Made by a program: the position numbers and the translations under genes
Part shown: positions 10,583 to 20,667 of the stretch, one piece after another
Position numbering within the stretch: position 1 is the first letter of the stretch
Layout: the number at the start of each line of letters is the position of its first letter
Assembly (NCBI RefSeq): GCF_011077955.1
Contig: NZ_JAALBX010000013.1
Location: 1-64,000 of the forward strand
DNA: 64,000 nt
Direction: 5' to 3'
Origin: Citrobacter freundii
GTDB taxonomy: Bacteria > Pseudomonadota > Gammaproteobacteria > Enterobacterales > Enterobacteriaceae
The notes under the pieces: generated by a model
Databases searched by the model: none
The model's input: only the letters and a program-made list of their open reading frames with translations
Told to the model about the DNA's origin: nothing

Positions 10583-10744
10583 ATGATAACCAATATCGAT
10601 TGTGTGGGGATAGCGATGCCGGAAGGTAGTCATCAACCGCAACGGGACGCGGGCCTTAAACGCAAAGCGTGGCTGGCGGTGTTTGCGGTGTCCGCCTTGT
10701 TCTGGATAGCCGTTGGCGCAGCCGCCTGGTATTTCTGGGGCTAA
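10583..10744 (+). CDS. ymiA: Small membrane protein YmiA
   Basis: A 53-codon frame encoding a single-transmembrane small protein. Its core (LKRKAWLAVF, then a hydrophobic stretch ending YFWG) matches E. coli YmiA. The transmembrane segment spans roughly the last 22 residues, with a Lys/Arg patch just before it, predicting an N-in orientation. The start is uncertain: ATG 10583 has GGTGAG two bases away, GTG 10604 would align with the E. coli start, and ATG 10616 has GTGGGG at good spacing. The stop lies one base before the yciX GTG, so the two form an operon. Confidence 0.8.
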   Translation: MITNIDCVGIAMPEGSHQPQRDAGLKRKAWLAVFAVSALFWIAVGAAAWYFWG

Positions 10745-10745
10745 C

Positions 10746-10913
10746 GTGGCATCAGAGAAGGAAAACGACGCTGATGCGACTGACGCGGCAAAAGGAAAAA
10801 AGCCCCGTACTGTAAAGCCTTCTTATGTCATCCCGGAATCCTGGCCTCTTACGGAACAACAAAAAGCGTTTATTGATTTATTTTCAGAAGACGACGCTGA
10901 TAATAAAGAGTAA
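10746..10913 (+). CDS. yciX: Small acidic protein YciX
   Basis: A 55-residue protein starting at GTG 10746, one base after the ymiA stop. The N-terminal half is acidic and Lys-rich and probably disordered. The C-terminal half has the conserved YVIPESWPLTEQQKAFIDLF block seen in enterobacterial YciX proteins, then an acidic tail. The frame is open upstream inside ymiA, but the tight spacing and the family N-terminus favour the GTG. The function is unknown; the pair with ymiA is conserved. Confidence 0.82.
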   Translation: MASEKENDADATDAAKGKKPRTVKPSYVIPESWPLTEQQKAFIDLFSEDDADNKE

Positions 10914-11607
10914 ACCTTTTGTTTTTAGACGCCTGATACCCTCTGATATTCGCTGCAGAGGGTAACGTCAATAAGCTTTTAATGTCATTGTTTGCCCGCT
11001 AAGTCTGCTGACGCGTATTCCCGTTTCGTTTCCCCTGACACCCTTATTTTTCTGGCTGCTTCTACCCGCGCTTTTTCTTCATCTCCAACCCGCCATCACG
11101 GGAATAATTCCTTATCGCGCCATATTTTAGGCGCCACCTGTCTTATGCCCGGGTGACTCCTGTATTTCCTCTGCTTATTGTGACGCTTTATGTGCCGTGG
11201 TTTCTGAGGAAAGAGTGTTCGCCCGGGCGATTTTTGAGGAACGACTCAGGCTATTCACAGCCGTTGTAACAAGTACCCGACGCGATACAACAAGAAGGGC
11301 TTTCTCAAGTGAGTGTCTTTTCGCATAGAGTGTAAAGGGCGGCGTGGTGCGATAAGGCATTAGCGCGAAATGCGGCTAAAGAGCAGGGCATAACGCTCAT
11401 ACAGCGTAAAGGCTTTATGAATGAGTAAAATCACCTTCCTGTAAATTTCCCGAATTTTGGCTCTTTTTCATGCCTGATAGCGGGTATTTGTCAGAATGAT
11501 TTAGCATTTTGGGTTGTTATCAAATCGTTAAGACATGTTTGTGTTATCTTTAATACAAACCCTGATTCTCTTCAGGGATTCGCATCTCAGTCATTAAGGA
11601 GGAGCAT
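10914..11607. other. 694-bp gap upstream of acnA
   Basis: No recognisable gene. An imperfect hairpin (TACCCTCT with AGAGGGTA, about 10936-10962) follows yciX but lacks a T run. A stop-free plus frame around 11133-11325 has no ATG start and no family resemblance. The last 100 bp should contain the acnA promoter; a small hairpin CCCTGA/TCAGGG lies near 11562-11578. In E. coli acnA is under SoxRS, Fnr, ArcA and CRP control, but I could not place those sites with confidence. Confidence 0.5.
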
Positions 11608-14283
11608 ATGTCGTCGACGTTACGCGAAGCCAGTAAGGATACATTGCAGGCACTCAATAAAACGTACCATTACTACAGTCTGCCGCTGGCTTCCAGGGAA
11701 CTTGGGGATATTTCGCGCTTGCCCAAGTCACTAAAAGTACTGCTGGAGAATTTACTTCGCTGGCAGGATGAAGACTCTGTTACCCGTGAAGATATTGTTG
11801 CGCTGGCAGGCTGGCTTGAAAAAGCCCATGCCGACCGGGAAATCGCCTACCGTCCGGCACGCGTGCTGATGCAGGATTTTACCGGCGTACCGGCAGTGGT
11901 TGACCTTGCCGCCATGCGCGAAGCGGTAAAACGCCTCGGCGGCGATGTCTCTAAAGTGAACCCGCTGTCACCCGTCGATTTGGTTATCGACCACTCGGTA
12001 ACGGTTGACCATTTTGGTGACGATGACGCGTTTGAAGAAAACGTACGCCTTGAAATGGAGCGCAACCACGAGCGCTACGCGTTCCTGCGCTGGGGCCAGC
12101 AGGCGTTCAGCCGCTTTAGCGTTGTCCCGCCGGGCACGGGTATCTGTCATCAGGTCAATCTGGAATACCTTGGTAAAGCGGTGTGGAGCGAACTTCAGGA
12201 CGGCGAGATGGTGGCCTATCCGGATACGCTTGTGGGCACCGACTCCCATACCACCATGATAAATGGACTCGGCGTGCTGGGTTGGGGCGTCGGCGGGATT
12301 GAGGCCGAGGCTGCTATGTTGGGCCAGCCGGTATCCATGCTTATCCCGGATGTGGTGGGCTTCAAACTCACCGGTAAATTGCAGGAAGGCATCACCGCAA
12401 CTGACCTGGTATTAACCGTCACCCAGATGCTGCGTAAACATGGCGTGGTGGGTAAATTCGTTGAATTCTATGGCGACGGTCTGGACGATTTACCGCTGGC
12501 GGATCGGGCGACTATCGCCAATATGGCGCCAGAATATGGCGCTACCTGTGGTTTCTTCCCCATTGATGACGTCACGCTTGGCTATATGCGTCTGAGCGGT
12601 CGCAGCGAAGAGCAGGTCGCGCTGACCGAGGCGTATGCCAAAGCGCAGGGGATGTGGCGTAATCCAGGCGATGAGCCGGTCTTTACCAGCACGCTGGCAC
12701 TCGATATGGCCACTGTCCAGGCAAGCCTCGCCGGGCCTAAACGGCCGCAGGATCGGGTTGCGCTGGGTGATGTGCCTGCGGCGTTTGCCGCCAGTAATGA
12801 ACTGGAAGTGAATCACAGCCAGAAAGATCGCGCGCCGGTGGACTATGTGATGAACGGGCAGCAGTATCAGTTGCCTGACGGGGCGGTTGTGATTTCCGCT
12901 ATTACCTCGTGTACGAACACTTCTAACCCCAGCGTGCTAATGGCCGCAGGGTTGCTTGCGAAAAAAGCGGTAACCTTAGGGTTAAAACGCCAGCCGTGGG
13001 TGAAGGCGTCTCTCGCGCCCGGGTCAAAAGTGGTATCCGATTATCTGGCACAGGCAAGGCTCACGCCTTATCTTGACGAACTTGGCTTTAACCTTGTGGG
13101 TTACGGCTGTACCACTTGTATCGGCAACTCCGGCCCGCTACCGGATCCTATCGAGCAGGCGATTAAAAAAGGTGATTTAACCGTCGGGGCGGTGCTGTCC
13201 GGTAACCGTAACTTTGAAGGCCGTATTCACCCGCTGGTGAAAACCAACTGGCTGGCGTCGCCGCCGCTGGTGGTTGCCTATGCGCTGGCGGGCAATATGA
13301 ATATCAACCTGGCGACCGATCCGCTGGGTCATGATAAAAAAGGCGATCCGGTTTATCTCAAAGATATCTGGCCGTCGTCTCATGAAATCGCTGAGGCCGT
13401 GGAGCAGGTTTCGACGGATATGTTCCGCAAAGAGTATGCCGAAGTGTTCGAAGGCACCGATGAGTGGAAATCCATCGAAGTCGAGCGTTCTGACACCTAC
13501 ACCTGGCAGGATGATTCGACCTATATCCGCCTGTCGCCTTTCTTTGACGACATGCTGGCCGAGCCGAAGCAGGTGGAAGATATTCATCATGCGCGGATTC
13601 TGGCCATGCTCGGCGATTCGGTCACTACCGACCATATTTCGCCTGCGGGCAGCATCAAGGCAGACAGCCCGGCAGGGCGCTACCTGCAAAGCCACGGTGT
13701 CGAGCGGGGGGATTTCAACTCTTATGGCTCACGACGCGGCAACCACGAAGTGATGATGCGCGGCACTTTTGCCAACATCCGTATCCGTAATGAAATGGTG
13801 CCGGGTGTGGAAGGCGGTATGACCCGTCTGTTACCGGGCAACGAGGTGATGTCGATTTATGATGCGGCGATGGCCTATCAGAAACAATCCCTCCCGCTTG
13901 CGGTGATTGCCGGCAAAGAGTATGGATCCGGCTCCAGCCGCGACTGGGCTGCTAAAGGGCCGCGCCTGTTAGGTGTGCGGGTCGTGATTGCCGAATCCTT
14001 TGAGCGTATTCACCGCTCAAACCTGATCGGGATGGGGATCCTGCCGCTGGAGTTTCCGCAGGACGTGACCCGTAAAACGCTTGGTCTTACCGGTGATGAG
14101 CAGATTGATATTACTGGCTTACAAACCCTCACTCCGGGTGCGACAGTGCCGGTCACGCTAACGCGTGCCGATGGGTCAAAAGAGGTGGTTAACTGCCGTT
14201 GTCGTATTGATACCGGTAATGAACTGACTTATTACCAGAACGATGGCATTTTGCATTTTGTAATTCGCAATATGCTGCACTAA
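11608..14283 (+). CDS. acnA: Aconitate hydratase A
   Basis: An 891-residue aconitase of the AcnA/IRP1 type, isomerising citrate and isocitrate via cis-aconitate. It binds a [4Fe-4S] cluster through Cys in SCTNTSN (near 435) and CTTCIG (near 501 and 504). The swivelling C-terminal domain carries the [13 protein letters not shown] substrate loop. The ribosome site AAGGAGGAGC is excellent. Length is the same as E. coli AcnA. This is the stress and stationary-phase aconitase in E. coli. It stands alone and ends in a terminator shared with the convergent ribA. Confidence 0.97.
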   Translation: MSSTLREASKDTLQALNKTYHYYSLPLASRELGDISRLPKSLKVLLENLLRWQDEDSVTREDIVALAGWLEKAHADREIAYRPARVLMQDFTGVPAVVDLAAMREAVKRLGGDVSKVNPLSPVDLVIDHSVTVDHFGDDDAFEENVRLEMERNHERYAFLRWGQQAFSRFSVVPPGTGICHQVNLEYLGKAVWSELQDGEMVAYPDTLVGTDSHTTMINGLGVLGWGVGGIEAEAAMLGQPVSMLIPDVVGFKLTGKLQEGITATDLVLTVTQMLRKHGVVGKFVEFYGDGLDDLPLADRATIANMAPEYGATCGFFPIDDVTLGYMRLSGRSEEQVALTEAYAKAQGMWRNPGDEPVFTSTLALDMATVQASLAGPKRPQDRVALGDVPAAFAASNELEVNHSQKDRAPVDYVMNGQQYQLPDGAVVISAITSCTNTSNPSVLMAAGLLAKKAVTLGLKRQPWVKASLAPGSKVVSDYLAQARLTPYLDELGFNLVGYGCTTCIGNSGPLPDPIEQAIKKGDLTVGAVLSGNRNFEGRIHPLVKTNWLASPPLVVAYALAGNMNINLATDPLGHDKKGDPVYLKDIWPSSHEIAEAVEQVSTDMFRKEYAEVFEGTDEWKSIEVERSDTYTWQDDSTYIRLSPFFDDMLAEPKQVEDIHHARILAMLGDSVTTDHISPAGSIKADSPAGRYLQSHGVERGDFNSYGSRRGNHEVMMRGTFANIRIRNEMVPGVEGGMTRLLPGNEVMSIYDAAMAYQKQSLPLAVIAGKEYGSGSSRDWAAKGPRLLGVRVVIAESFERIHRSNLIGMGILPLEFPQDVTRKTLGLTGDEQIDITGLQTLTPGATVPVTLTRADGSKEVVNCRCRIDTGNELTYYQNDGILHFVIRNMLH

Positions 14284-14286
14284 AAC

Positions 14287-14314
14287 AAAAGGCCTGCTGT
14301 CGCAGGCCTTTTTT
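14287..14314. terminator. Bidirectional terminator between acnA and ribA
   Basis: AAAAGGCCTGC pairs with GCAGGCCTTTT around a TGTC loop; A-rich on one side and T-rich on the other, serving both convergent genes. Confidence 0.85.
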
Positions 14315-14326
14315 CTGAACGCCAGA

Positions 14327-14920
14327 TTATTCCCGGTTCAGCAGATGGCCCATCTTGGCGGCCTTGGTATCCAGATAATGTTCGTTATTTGGATTACGGC
14401 CCACGATCAACGGGACTCGCTCAACGATATTAATTCCGGCTTCGGTCAGAATTTCTACTTTACGCGGGTTATTCGTCAGTAAACGTACTTCATTCACACC
14501 GAGCAATTTGAACATATCGGCGCACAGCGTAAAGTCTCGCTCATCAGCGGCGAAGCCGAGTTGATGGTTGGCCTCTACGGTATCGTACCCTTGATCCTGC
14601 AAGGCATACGCACGGATCTTATTCAGTAACCCGATATTGCGGCCTTCCTGACGATGGTACATCAGAATACCGCGCCCCTCTTCAGCGATATGCGACAGCG
14701 CCGCTTCGAGTTGAAAACCACAGTCGCAGCGCAGGCTAAACAGCGCGTCGCCGGTTAAACATTCGGAATGAACACGTGCCAGAACGGGCGTTTCTCCCGT
14801 GATGTCGCCAAACACCAGCGCGACATGATCATGACCCGTCGCCAGTTCTTCAAATCCCACCATCAGGAAATCGCCCCATGGGGTTGGCAGTTTGGCTTCT
14901 GCCACACGTTTTAGCTGCAT
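14327..14920 (-). CDS. ribA: GTP cyclohydrolase II
   Basis: A 197-residue enzyme opening GTP to 2,5-diamino-6-ribosylamino-4(3H)-pyrimidinone 5'-phosphate, the first step of riboflavin synthesis. The zinc ligands Cys54, Cys65 and Cys67 lie in [16 protein letters not shown]. The [11 protein letters not shown] block near residue 105 is the family's GTP-binding and catalytic signature. It is a stand-alone RibA without the fused RibB domain found in many bacteria. Length is close to E. coli RibA (196). It faces acnA across a shared terminator. Confidence 0.97.
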   Translation of the reverse strand: MQLKRVAEAKLPTPWGDFLMVGFEELATGHDHVALVFGDITGETPVLARVHSECLTGDALFSLRCDCGFQLEAALSHIAEEGRGILMYHRQEGRNIGLLNKIRAYALQDQGYDTVEANHQLGFAADERDFTLCADMFKLLGVNEVRLLTNNPRKVEILTEAGINIVERVPLIVGRNPNNEHYLDTKAAKMGHLLNRE

Positions 14921-15123
14921 GTGATTCTCCGGATCGTTTTAAGCGTATTCCACGCCTGCCAGTATGCTGGCTTTCTGTTATTGCTGCTATTTTGCCACAA
15001 TGCACCGCACTTCGCCTACCGCGAGCGCCGTCACACAATTTTTAAGCGCACGAAACCGACATCAAATGGGTAAAAGTTAAATTTTCAGTTATTCTTGTGT
15101 GACAACAGGATAAAGGGGAAGTC

Positions 15124-15885
15124 ATGCTCACGATTGCTAAGCGCACCACCATTGGCGCGGGGTTGTTACTGGTGATGCCGATGCTGGTCTGGATTTCCGG
15201 CTGGCAATGGGAGCCTAAAGCAGACGCATTCTGGCTGAAAGGTATGTTCTGGCTCACTGAAACGGTAACCCAGCCCTGGGGAATTATCACCCATGTGCTA
15301 CTCTGCGCCTGGTTCCTGTGGTGCCTGCGTTTTCGTCTGCGTGCGGCCGTGGTGCTGTTTTTAATTTTAGGCGCAGCCATAATGATAGGACAGGGCGTCA
15401 AATCCTTGATTAAAGATTCGGTGCAGGAGCCGCGTCCTTTTGTTATCTGGCTTGAAAAAACGCGCCACGTTCCGGTAGACGACTTCTACAATTTAAAGCG
15501 TAAAGCACGCGGGCAACTGGTTCACGAGCAATTACAGCATGAGGCAAGCATTCCAGGCTGGCTTCGCAAGCACTGGCAAAATGAGACGGGCTTTGCGTTT
15601 CCTTCCGGGCATACTATGTTTGCCGCCAGTTGGGCGCTGCTTGGCGTAGGGTTGTTATGGCCGCGGCGGCGCACCATTACGCTTGCGGTACTGTTGGTGT
15701 GGGCAAGCGGGGTGATGGCGAGCCGGATGCTATTGGGCATGCACTGGCCGCGTGATTTGGTGGTCGCGACGCTCATCTCCTGGCTTTTGGTGACGTTCGC
15801 CGTATGGCTCGCCCAGAAGCTATGCGGGCCGCTTCGACCGCCAGTTGAAGAGAAAAAAGAGATAGCACAGCGAGAGAGTGAATAG
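15124..15885 (+). CDS. pgpB: Phosphatidylglycerophosphatase B / undecaprenyl-pyrophosphatase
   Basis: A 253-residue inner-membrane lipid phosphatase of the PAP2 family, acting on phosphatidylglycerophosphate, undecaprenyl pyrophosphate and related lipids. About six transmembrane segments are visible. The three catalytic motifs are KDSVQEPRP (near 98), PSGH (near 160) and SRMLLGMHWPRD (near 200). ATG 15124 follows AAGGGGAAGTC. It lies upstream of lapAB on the same strand, separated by 150 bp, so lapAB probably has its own promoter. Confidence 0.95.
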   Translation: MLTIAKRTTIGAGLLLVMPMLVWISGWQWEPKADAFWLKGMFWLTETVTQPWGIITHVLLCAWFLWCLRFRLRAAVVLFLILGAAIMIGQGVKSLIKDSVQEPRPFVIWLEKTRHVPVDDFYNLKRKARGQLVHEQLQHEASIPGWLRKHWQNETGFAFPSGHTMFAASWALLGVGLLWPRRRTITLAVLLVWASGVMASRMLLGMHWPRDLVVATLISWLLVTFAVWLAQKLCGPLRPPVEEKKEIAQRESE

Positions 15886-16037
15886 CGCGGCATTGAAAAT
15901 GCCCGCTGTCACCCGCATTTTATCTTTTCTTGAGCGTGCTTTCCCATTTCCCGAACAGTCAGGAAATGTTAATTTATAGCGTTACATAAAAGAGTTGAAC
16001 ACGATTTATTCGCTCAAACCACATAACGGGAAGTAAT

Positions 16038-16346
16038 GTGAAATATTTACTCATTTTCTTACTGGTATTAGCGATATTTGTCATTTCCGTCACATTGGGC
16101 GCACAAAATGACCAACAGGTGACCTTTAATTACCTGCTGGCTCAGGGTGAATATCGGATCTCTACGCTGCTGGCCGTTTTATTCGCAACAGGCTTCATTA
16201 TCGGCTGGTTAATTTGTGGACTATTCTGGCTGCGGGTACGGGTACAACTGGCGCGCGCCGAGCGTAAAGTAAAACGACTTGAGCAGCAGCTTACGCCGCT
16301 ATCTGACGCCCCGACTTCGCCTGCCGCTTCTGTGGTAAAAGGCTGA
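16038..16346 (+). CDS. lapA: Lipopolysaccharide assembly protein A
   Basis: A 102-residue inner-membrane protein with two transmembrane segments (about 2-22 and 43-65) and a basic coiled cytoplasmic tail. The sequence is nearly the same as E. coli LapA (YciS), including LGAQNDQQVTFNYLLAQGEY. The start is GTG 16038, preceded by GGGAAGTAAT. It forms an operon with lapB (3-bp gap) and acts with it in LPS assembly and control of LpxC turnover. Confidence 0.96.
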   Translation: MKYLLIFLLVLAIFVISVTLGAQNDQQVTFNYLLAQGEYRISTLLAVLFATGFIIGWLICGLFWLRVRVQLARAERKVKRLEQQLTPLSDAPTSPAASVVKG

Positions 16347-16349
16347 TTC

Positions 16350-17519
16350 ATGCTGGAATTGTTATTTCTGTTGCTGCCAGTTGCCGCCGCCTATGGCTGG
16401 TATATGGGGCGCAGAAGTGCACAACAGGCCAAAGATAAAGAAGCCAACCGCCTCTCCAGAGACTATGTCGCTGGGGTGAACTTTCTGTTGAGTAATCAAC
16501 AGGACAAAGCGGTCGACTTGTTCCTTGATATGCTCAAGGAAGATACCGGCACCGTTGAAGCGCATCTCACGCTTGGTAACCTGTTCCGCTCCCGCGGCGA
16601 GGTCGACCGGGCTATTCGCATCCATCAAACGCTGATGGATAGCGCCTCCCTGACTTACGATCAGCGGCTGCTGGCTATCCAGCAACTGGGCCGTGACTAT
16701 ATGGCGGCCGGGCTGTACGACCGTGCGGAAGATATGTTCAACCAACTGGTGGACGAAACCGATTTTCGTATCAGCGCGCTTTCCCAACTCTTGCAAATCT
16801 ATCAGGCGACCAGCGACTGGCAAAAAGCCATTGATGTCGCTGAGCGGCTAGTCAAGCTTGGCAAAGACAAACATCGCATTGAGATTGCCCATTTCTACTG
16901 TGAGCTTGCCCTGCAACTCATGGCGGATGGCGACATGGATAAAGCCCTGACGCTGCTGCGAAAGGGTGCCGCGGCAGACGGCAGCAGCGCCCGTGTTTCC
17001 ATCATGATGGGGCGGATTTATATCAATAAACAAGAGTACGCCAAAGCGGTAGAAAGCCTGCAAAAAGTCATTGAGCAGGACCGCGAACTGGTGGGCGAAA
17101 CCCTTGAAATGCTGCAAACCTGTTATCAGCAACTCGGCAAACATGACGAGTGGGTGGAATTCCTCAAACGCTGCGTGGAAGAGAATACCGGCGCGGTAGC
17201 GGAATTAATGCTTGCTGAAGAGATGGAACAGCGCGAAGGGCAGGATGCCGCGCAGGTGTACGTCACGCGTCAGTTGCAGCGTCATCCAACCATGCGCGTG
17301 TTCCACAAGTTGATGGACTACCATCTTAATGACGCAGAAGAGGGGCGGGCTAAAGAGAGCCTGCTGGCGCTGCGTGAGATGGTGGGCGAGCAGACGCGCA
17401 CGAAGCCGCGCTATCGCTGCCAGAAATGCGGCTTTACCGCCTTTACGCTGTACTGGCACTGCCCGTCATGCCGCGCATGGTCAACCATTAAGCCTATTCG
17501 TGGACTGGACGGACAATAA
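16350..17519 (+). CDS. lapB: Lipopolysaccharide assembly protein B
   Basis: A 389-residue protein with one N-terminal membrane anchor, a long array of tetratricopeptide repeats (about residues 35-340) and a C-terminal rubredoxin-like metal-binding knuckle made of CQKCG and CPSC (residues about 357-375). In E. coli LapB (YciM) recruits FtsH to degrade LpxC and scaffolds LPS export. Length and domain order match the family. It follows lapA by 3 bp. Confidence 0.96.
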   Translation: MLELLFLLLPVAAAYGWYMGRRSAQQAKDKEANRLSRDYVAGVNFLLSNQQDKAVDLFLDMLKEDTGTVEAHLTLGNLFRSRGEVDRAIRIHQTLMDSASLTYDQRLLAIQQLGRDYMAAGLYDRAEDMFNQLVDETDFRISALSQLLQIYQATSDWQKAIDVAERLVKLGKDKHRIEIAHFYCELALQLMADGDMDKALTLLRKGAAADGSSARVSIMMGRIYINKQEYAKAVESLQKVIEQDRELVGETLEMLQTCYQQLGKHDEWVEFLKRCVEENTGAVAELMLAEEMEQREGQDAAQVYVTRQLQRHPTMRVFHKLMDYHLNDAEEGRAKESLLALREMVGEQTRTKPRYRCQKCGFTAFTLYWHCPSCRAWSTIKPIRGLDGQ

Positions 17520-17700
17520 TTTTTTTTGCCTCCTGTAATAGTTACAACATACTATTTATAAGCGAGTTAAGCGCTGTCAGACCTCGTGCCTGTTTCGCCA
17601 GGCAGGGCGCAAGCGCCTGTAATTTTTCGCGCTTCGCAGGTAGAATGCTTGCCGTTTATTGTTTCGCGCCTTATCGGTGCCCTTATCAAAAGGTCTGGTC

Positions 17701-18435
17701 ATGACGCTACTTGCTGCTTCTTCCCGTTCTAAGACTGATTCACCGATTGTGGTTGCGCTGGATTATGATAACCGCGACAAGGCGCTGGCCTTTGTTGACC
17801 GTATCGACCCGCAGGATTGCCGTCTGAAAGTCGGCAAAGAGATGTTTACCTTGTATGGCCCGCAACTGGTGCGCGATCTCCACGACCGCGGTTTCGAGGT
17901 TTTTCTGGATCTCAAATTCCATGATATTCCCAATACCACCGCAAAAGCCGTCGCGGCAGCGGCGCAATTGGGTGTTTGGATGGTCAACGTACATGCCAGC
18001 GGCGGCGCGCGAATGATGCAAGCCGCCCGTGACGCGCTCACGCCATTCGGTAAAGATGCGCCGCTTCTCATTGCCGTGACGGTTCTCACCAGCATGGAAG
18101 CAAGCGATTTAGCCGATATCGGTATTACGCTTTCACCGGCAGCCCATGCGGAACGCCTGGCGAAATTGACGCAACAATGTGGCCTTGATGGAGTGGTGTG
18201 CTCAGCGCAGGAAGCGGTACAGTTCAAATCCGTATTGGGACAGGAGTTTAAGCTTGTGACGCCAGGTATCCGCCCTGAGGGCAGCGAAGCAGGCGATCAG
18301 CGTCGCATCATGACGCCGCAACAGGCGCAGCAAGCGGGCGTTGATTATATGGTAATCGGTCGGCCTGTCACCCAGTCAGCGGATCCTTCTCAAACGCTGC
18401 GCGATATTCTTGCAGGTCTTCGGGAGGCAAAATGA
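17701..18435 (+). CDS. pyrF: Orotidine 5'-phosphate decarboxylase
   Basis: A 244-residue TIM-barrel enzyme giving UMP from OMP, the last step of pyrimidine synthesis. The catalytic Asp/Lys array is in [11 protein letters not shown] near residue 70; the phosphate-binding loop includes VTPGIRP and [10 protein letters not shown]. The frame is open to 17659, but ATG 17701 with AAAGG upstream gives the E. coli-like N-terminus. The last bases overlap the yciH start (ATGA), so the two are coupled. Confidence 0.96.
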   Translation: MTLLAASSRSKTDSPIVVALDYDNRDKALAFVDRIDPQDCRLKVGKEMFTLYGPQLVRDLHDRGFEVFLDLKFHDIPNTTAKAVAAAAQLGVWMVNVHASGGARMMQAARDALTPFGKDAPLLIAVTVLTSMEASDLADIGITLSPAAHAERLAKLTQQCGLDGVVCSAQEAVQFKSVLGQEFKLVTPGIRPEGSEAGDQRRIMTPQQAQQAGVDYMVIGRPVTQSADPSQTLRDILAGLREAK

Positions 18436-18758
18436 AAGATGACAATAGCCGTTTAGTCTATTCAACTGAATCAGGGCGAATCGACGAACCGAAAGCGCAG
18501 CCAGACCGCCCAAAAGGCGACGGCATTGTGCGTATTCAGCGCCAGACCAGCGGACGCAAAGGGAAGGGCGTTTGTTTAATCACCGGCATTGACGCCGATG
18601 ATGCGCAAATCAATAAAATTGCCGCTGAACTCAAAAAGAAATGCGGCTGCGGCGGGGCGGTGAAAGACGGTATTATTGAAATTCAGGGCGACAAGCGTGA
18701 ATTAATCAAATCGCTGCTGGAAGCAAAAGGAATGAAAGTAAAATTAGCTGGCGGTTAA
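18432..18758 (+). CDS. yciH: SUI1/eIF1-like translation factor YciH
   Basis: A 108-residue protein of the eIF1/SUI1 family. The N-terminal 30 residues are charged; the core (about 35-105) includes the basic loop [11 protein letters not shown] and the [13 protein letters not shown] block typical of bacterial YciH. In E. coli it has been reported to influence start-codon fidelity and translation under stress. It overlaps pyrF by 4 bp and is followed by a strong hairpin. Confidence 0.95.
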   Translation: MKDDNSRLVYSTESGRIDEPKAQPDRPKGDGIVRIQRQTSGRKGKGVCLITGIDADDAQINKIAAELKKKCGCGGAVKDGIIEIQGDKRELIKSLLEAKGMKVKLAGG

Positions 18759-18765
18759 AATAGTG

Positions 18766-18793
18766 AGGCCACGGTATTTACCGTGGCCTTTAA
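18766..18793. terminator. Terminator after yciH
   Basis: AGGCCACGGT (18766-18775) pairs with ACCGTGGCCT (18780-18789) around ATTT. The T run is short on either strand. It may also serve osmB reading the other way. Confidence 0.7.
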
Positions 18794-18864
18794 TTAGCAT
18801 GCCGTATAGTCCGTCGTAACTGCTGTACGTTCTTTACGTTAAAGCATTATTCTTTACGTTTTTA

Positions 18865-19080
18865 TTAGTCAACCTGGTGGCCGATAATACCGCCAACAGC
18901 TGCGCCACCTAATGTACCGAGCGTACTTCCGTCAGTCAGCACGGAGCCGCCGATTGCACCTGCGCCTGCACCAATTGCAGTATTACGATCGCGCTTTGAC
19001 CAGTTAGAACAGGCACTTAAAGACATAACCAGAGTAACGGCGAGCACCGCAGCAGCAGTTTTTTTGTAATTGAATGTCAT
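18865..19080 (-). CDS. osmB: Osmotically inducible lipoprotein OsmB
   Basis: A 71-residue outer-membrane lipoprotein. The signal peptide ends in the lipobox LSAC with lipidated Cys24, followed by the Gly/Ala-rich glycine-zipper-like repeat (AIGAGAGAIGGSVL, GGAAVGGIIG). It matches E. coli OsmB closely (72 residues). In E. coli it is induced by osmotic stress and in stationary phase via RpoS and the Rcs system. The 250-bp upstream region is long enough for two promoters, though I could not place them. Confidence 0.95.
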   Translation of the reverse strand: MTFNYKKTAAAVLAVTLVMSLSACSNWSKRDRNTAIGAGAGAIGGSVLTDGSTLGTLGGAAVGGIIGHQVD

Positions 19081-19305
19081 AATACTTTCTCCTGAATAAT
19101 TGATTCATGGAAAGAAGTCACGCGTTAAGTATAGAAGAACTCTATAAATTACACGTCAATCCATGAAACGGGTTTGCGTCAGGTAATTCACATCACGCAG
19201 GTGATAGTTACTTCCTGTGATATCGCTACAGTAATTTTAAATTCTTTGTAACATTGGGACAGGTAAATAGTCCTAATTGGACGATGGGAATAGTCTCAGA
19301 GAGTA

Positions 19306-19328
19306 AGACCTGCGTTGAACGCAGGTCT
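19306..19328 (-). terminator. Hairpin after yciT
   Basis: AGACCTGCG and CGCAGGTCT pair perfectly around a 5-nt loop just beyond the yciT stop on the minus strand. The downstream T run is weak. Confidence 0.55.
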
Positions 19329-19332
19329 GAAA

Positions 19333-20091
19333 TTACGCGGTGGGAAATTGTGAAATGAGATCGACCTGAAAGCCGGCACGTTGAAGATGACGTAGTGCGT
19401 CGGGTTTTATGCCGTCATCGGTAATAACGCGGCTGAAGTTTTTAGCAGGCCCAAGCGTATAAGGATGCACTGCGCCGAATTTAGAGCTATCCGTCAGCAC
19501 AATGGTTTCACCGCCTTTTTCAATTACGGCATTCGCCACATCGGTACGCATCATATCCCGGCCGGTAAAACCGGTTTCAGGCTGCCAGCCGTCGATGCCG
19601 ATAAACGCTTTGCTGAAATGCACCTGGCGCACATACTGGCGCGTTAGCGGCCCCACCATGCTTTCGCTTTTCTTTTGATAAATGCCGCCCAGTAAAATGA
19701 CTTCACAATCCGTCTCTTTTAACAGATGCGCGATATACCCGCTGACGGTAATCAACGTGACATTTTTCTGCTCTGCCAAAGTGCGGGCCAGAAGCGCATT
19801 GCTGCTACCGTTTTCAATAAATACGGTTTCGCCTTCGTTGACCAGTGACGCCGCAAATTCAGCGAGGCGCCGTTTTAGCGCAAAGTTATTCAGCATGCGC
19901 GTTTCAACATCGTCGCTGTCGAGCGGTACGGCGTAACCGTGCGCGCGGCGTAAATAGCTGTGCTTTTCGAGAAGATTCAGGTCCTGACGAATCGTCACTT
20001 CAGAAACGCCGGTCATTTTCGCCAGATCGGACACGCTCATGCGCCCCTGGTCGATAACCATTTGCAAAATAATTTGTTGTCGAGAGTTCAT
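19333..20091 (-). CDS. yciT: DeoR-family transcriptional regulator YciT
   Basis: A 252-residue DeoR-type regulator. The N-terminal winged helix (residues about 6-55, [18 protein letters not shown]) is followed by a sugar-phosphate-sensing domain of the DeoR C-terminal type (about 75-230, with [14 protein letters not shown] and GIDGW). The frame extends upstream, but ATG 20091 gives the family start MNSRQQ. Comparable to E. coli YciT (249). E. coli YciT has been linked to osmotic response; the ligand is unknown. Confidence 0.92.
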   Translation of the reverse strand: MNSRQQIILQMVIDQGRMSVSDLAKMTGVSEVTIRQDLNLLEKHSYLRRAHGYAVPLDSDDVETRMLNNFALKRRLAEFAASLVNEGETVFIENGSSNALLARTLAEQKNVTLITVSGYIAHLLKETDCEVILLGGIYQKKSESMVGPLTRQYVRQVHFSKAFIGIDGWQPETGFTGRDMMRTDVANAVIEKGGETIVLTDSSKFGAVHPYTLGPAKNFSRVITDDGIKPDALRHLQRAGFQVDLISQFPTA

Positions 20092-20279
20092 ATCAGCAAG
20101 TTTAGCGATGGCCAAGCCATGAGTCGGTGGAGCATACCAGTCTGCACGTCAGGTGTTGCGTATCATCGTGCTAGTGGCTGCGCGAAAGGTTGAGTGTGAC
20201 GGTTTAAGCGCAGCGATTCAACTTTTAAAAAGGCAACTGCGCGACTGGCTGCGGCTGTTTTTCGCCGCTACGCCAGGCA

Positions 20280-20456
20280 TTATATTTCCCAGGGGGCTTT
20301 AGGCGGCAAGCCGTCGCCGTTATCCTGATGCTGAGCCAGTAATTCGGCTTTGAGAATTTCCAGATTATTAATGGCGGAATGGTAATCACCAGCGACCAGA
20401 ATATCGAGAACGGTGTCGATGCGGTGGGCAATTACCTGGGCGTCAAGTGTAGTCAT
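20280..20456 (-). CDS. yciZ: UPF0509 family protein YciZ
   Basis: A 58-residue protein read from ATG 20456 to TAA 20280. It has the UPF0509 pattern: [18 protein letters not shown], then LEILKAELL, then a short linker and a C-terminal KAPWEI. That is the E. coli YciZ sequence with few changes (57 residues). It is small, cytoplasmic and mostly helical, with unknown function. It is easy to miss because a longer out-of-frame ORF overlaps it. The gene order yciT, yciZ, then the GGDEF-EAL gene follows E. coli apart from the rpfF insertion. Confidence 0.9.
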   Translation of the reverse strand: MTTLDAQVIAHRIDTVLDILVAGDYHSAINNLEILKAELLAQHQDNGDGLPPKAPWEI

Positions 20457-20667
20457 GATGCGTCCTTAAACATTATTCAGTCCGCTATGATGCAAAAAAG
20501 CGCTGCAAAAGAGAAGAGACCCTCCCCGGTTAAACCATAAATGAACCAATTATTTGATCCTAAAACATAAAGAATAATTATAAATATCCGTTGCTTTACC
20601 CCAGCGTAATTCTGGTGAATTAGTCTTTCTCTGCGGTTACCGCATTTACCATTAACGAGGAATGACT

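Noticed and set aside
11133-11325. Stop-free plus-strand frame upstream of acnA
   Set aside because: No ATG start, no ribosome site and no recognised motif; likely chance.
15886-16037. Sigma-32 promoter for lapAB
   Set aside because: TTGAAC and CCACAT occur, but the spacing (about 19 bp) exceeds the heat-shock range, so no promoter is claimed.
20225-20431. 68-codon minus frame near yciZ
   Set aside because: Out of frame with the UPF0509 reading (20280-20456), which matches YciZ end to end.
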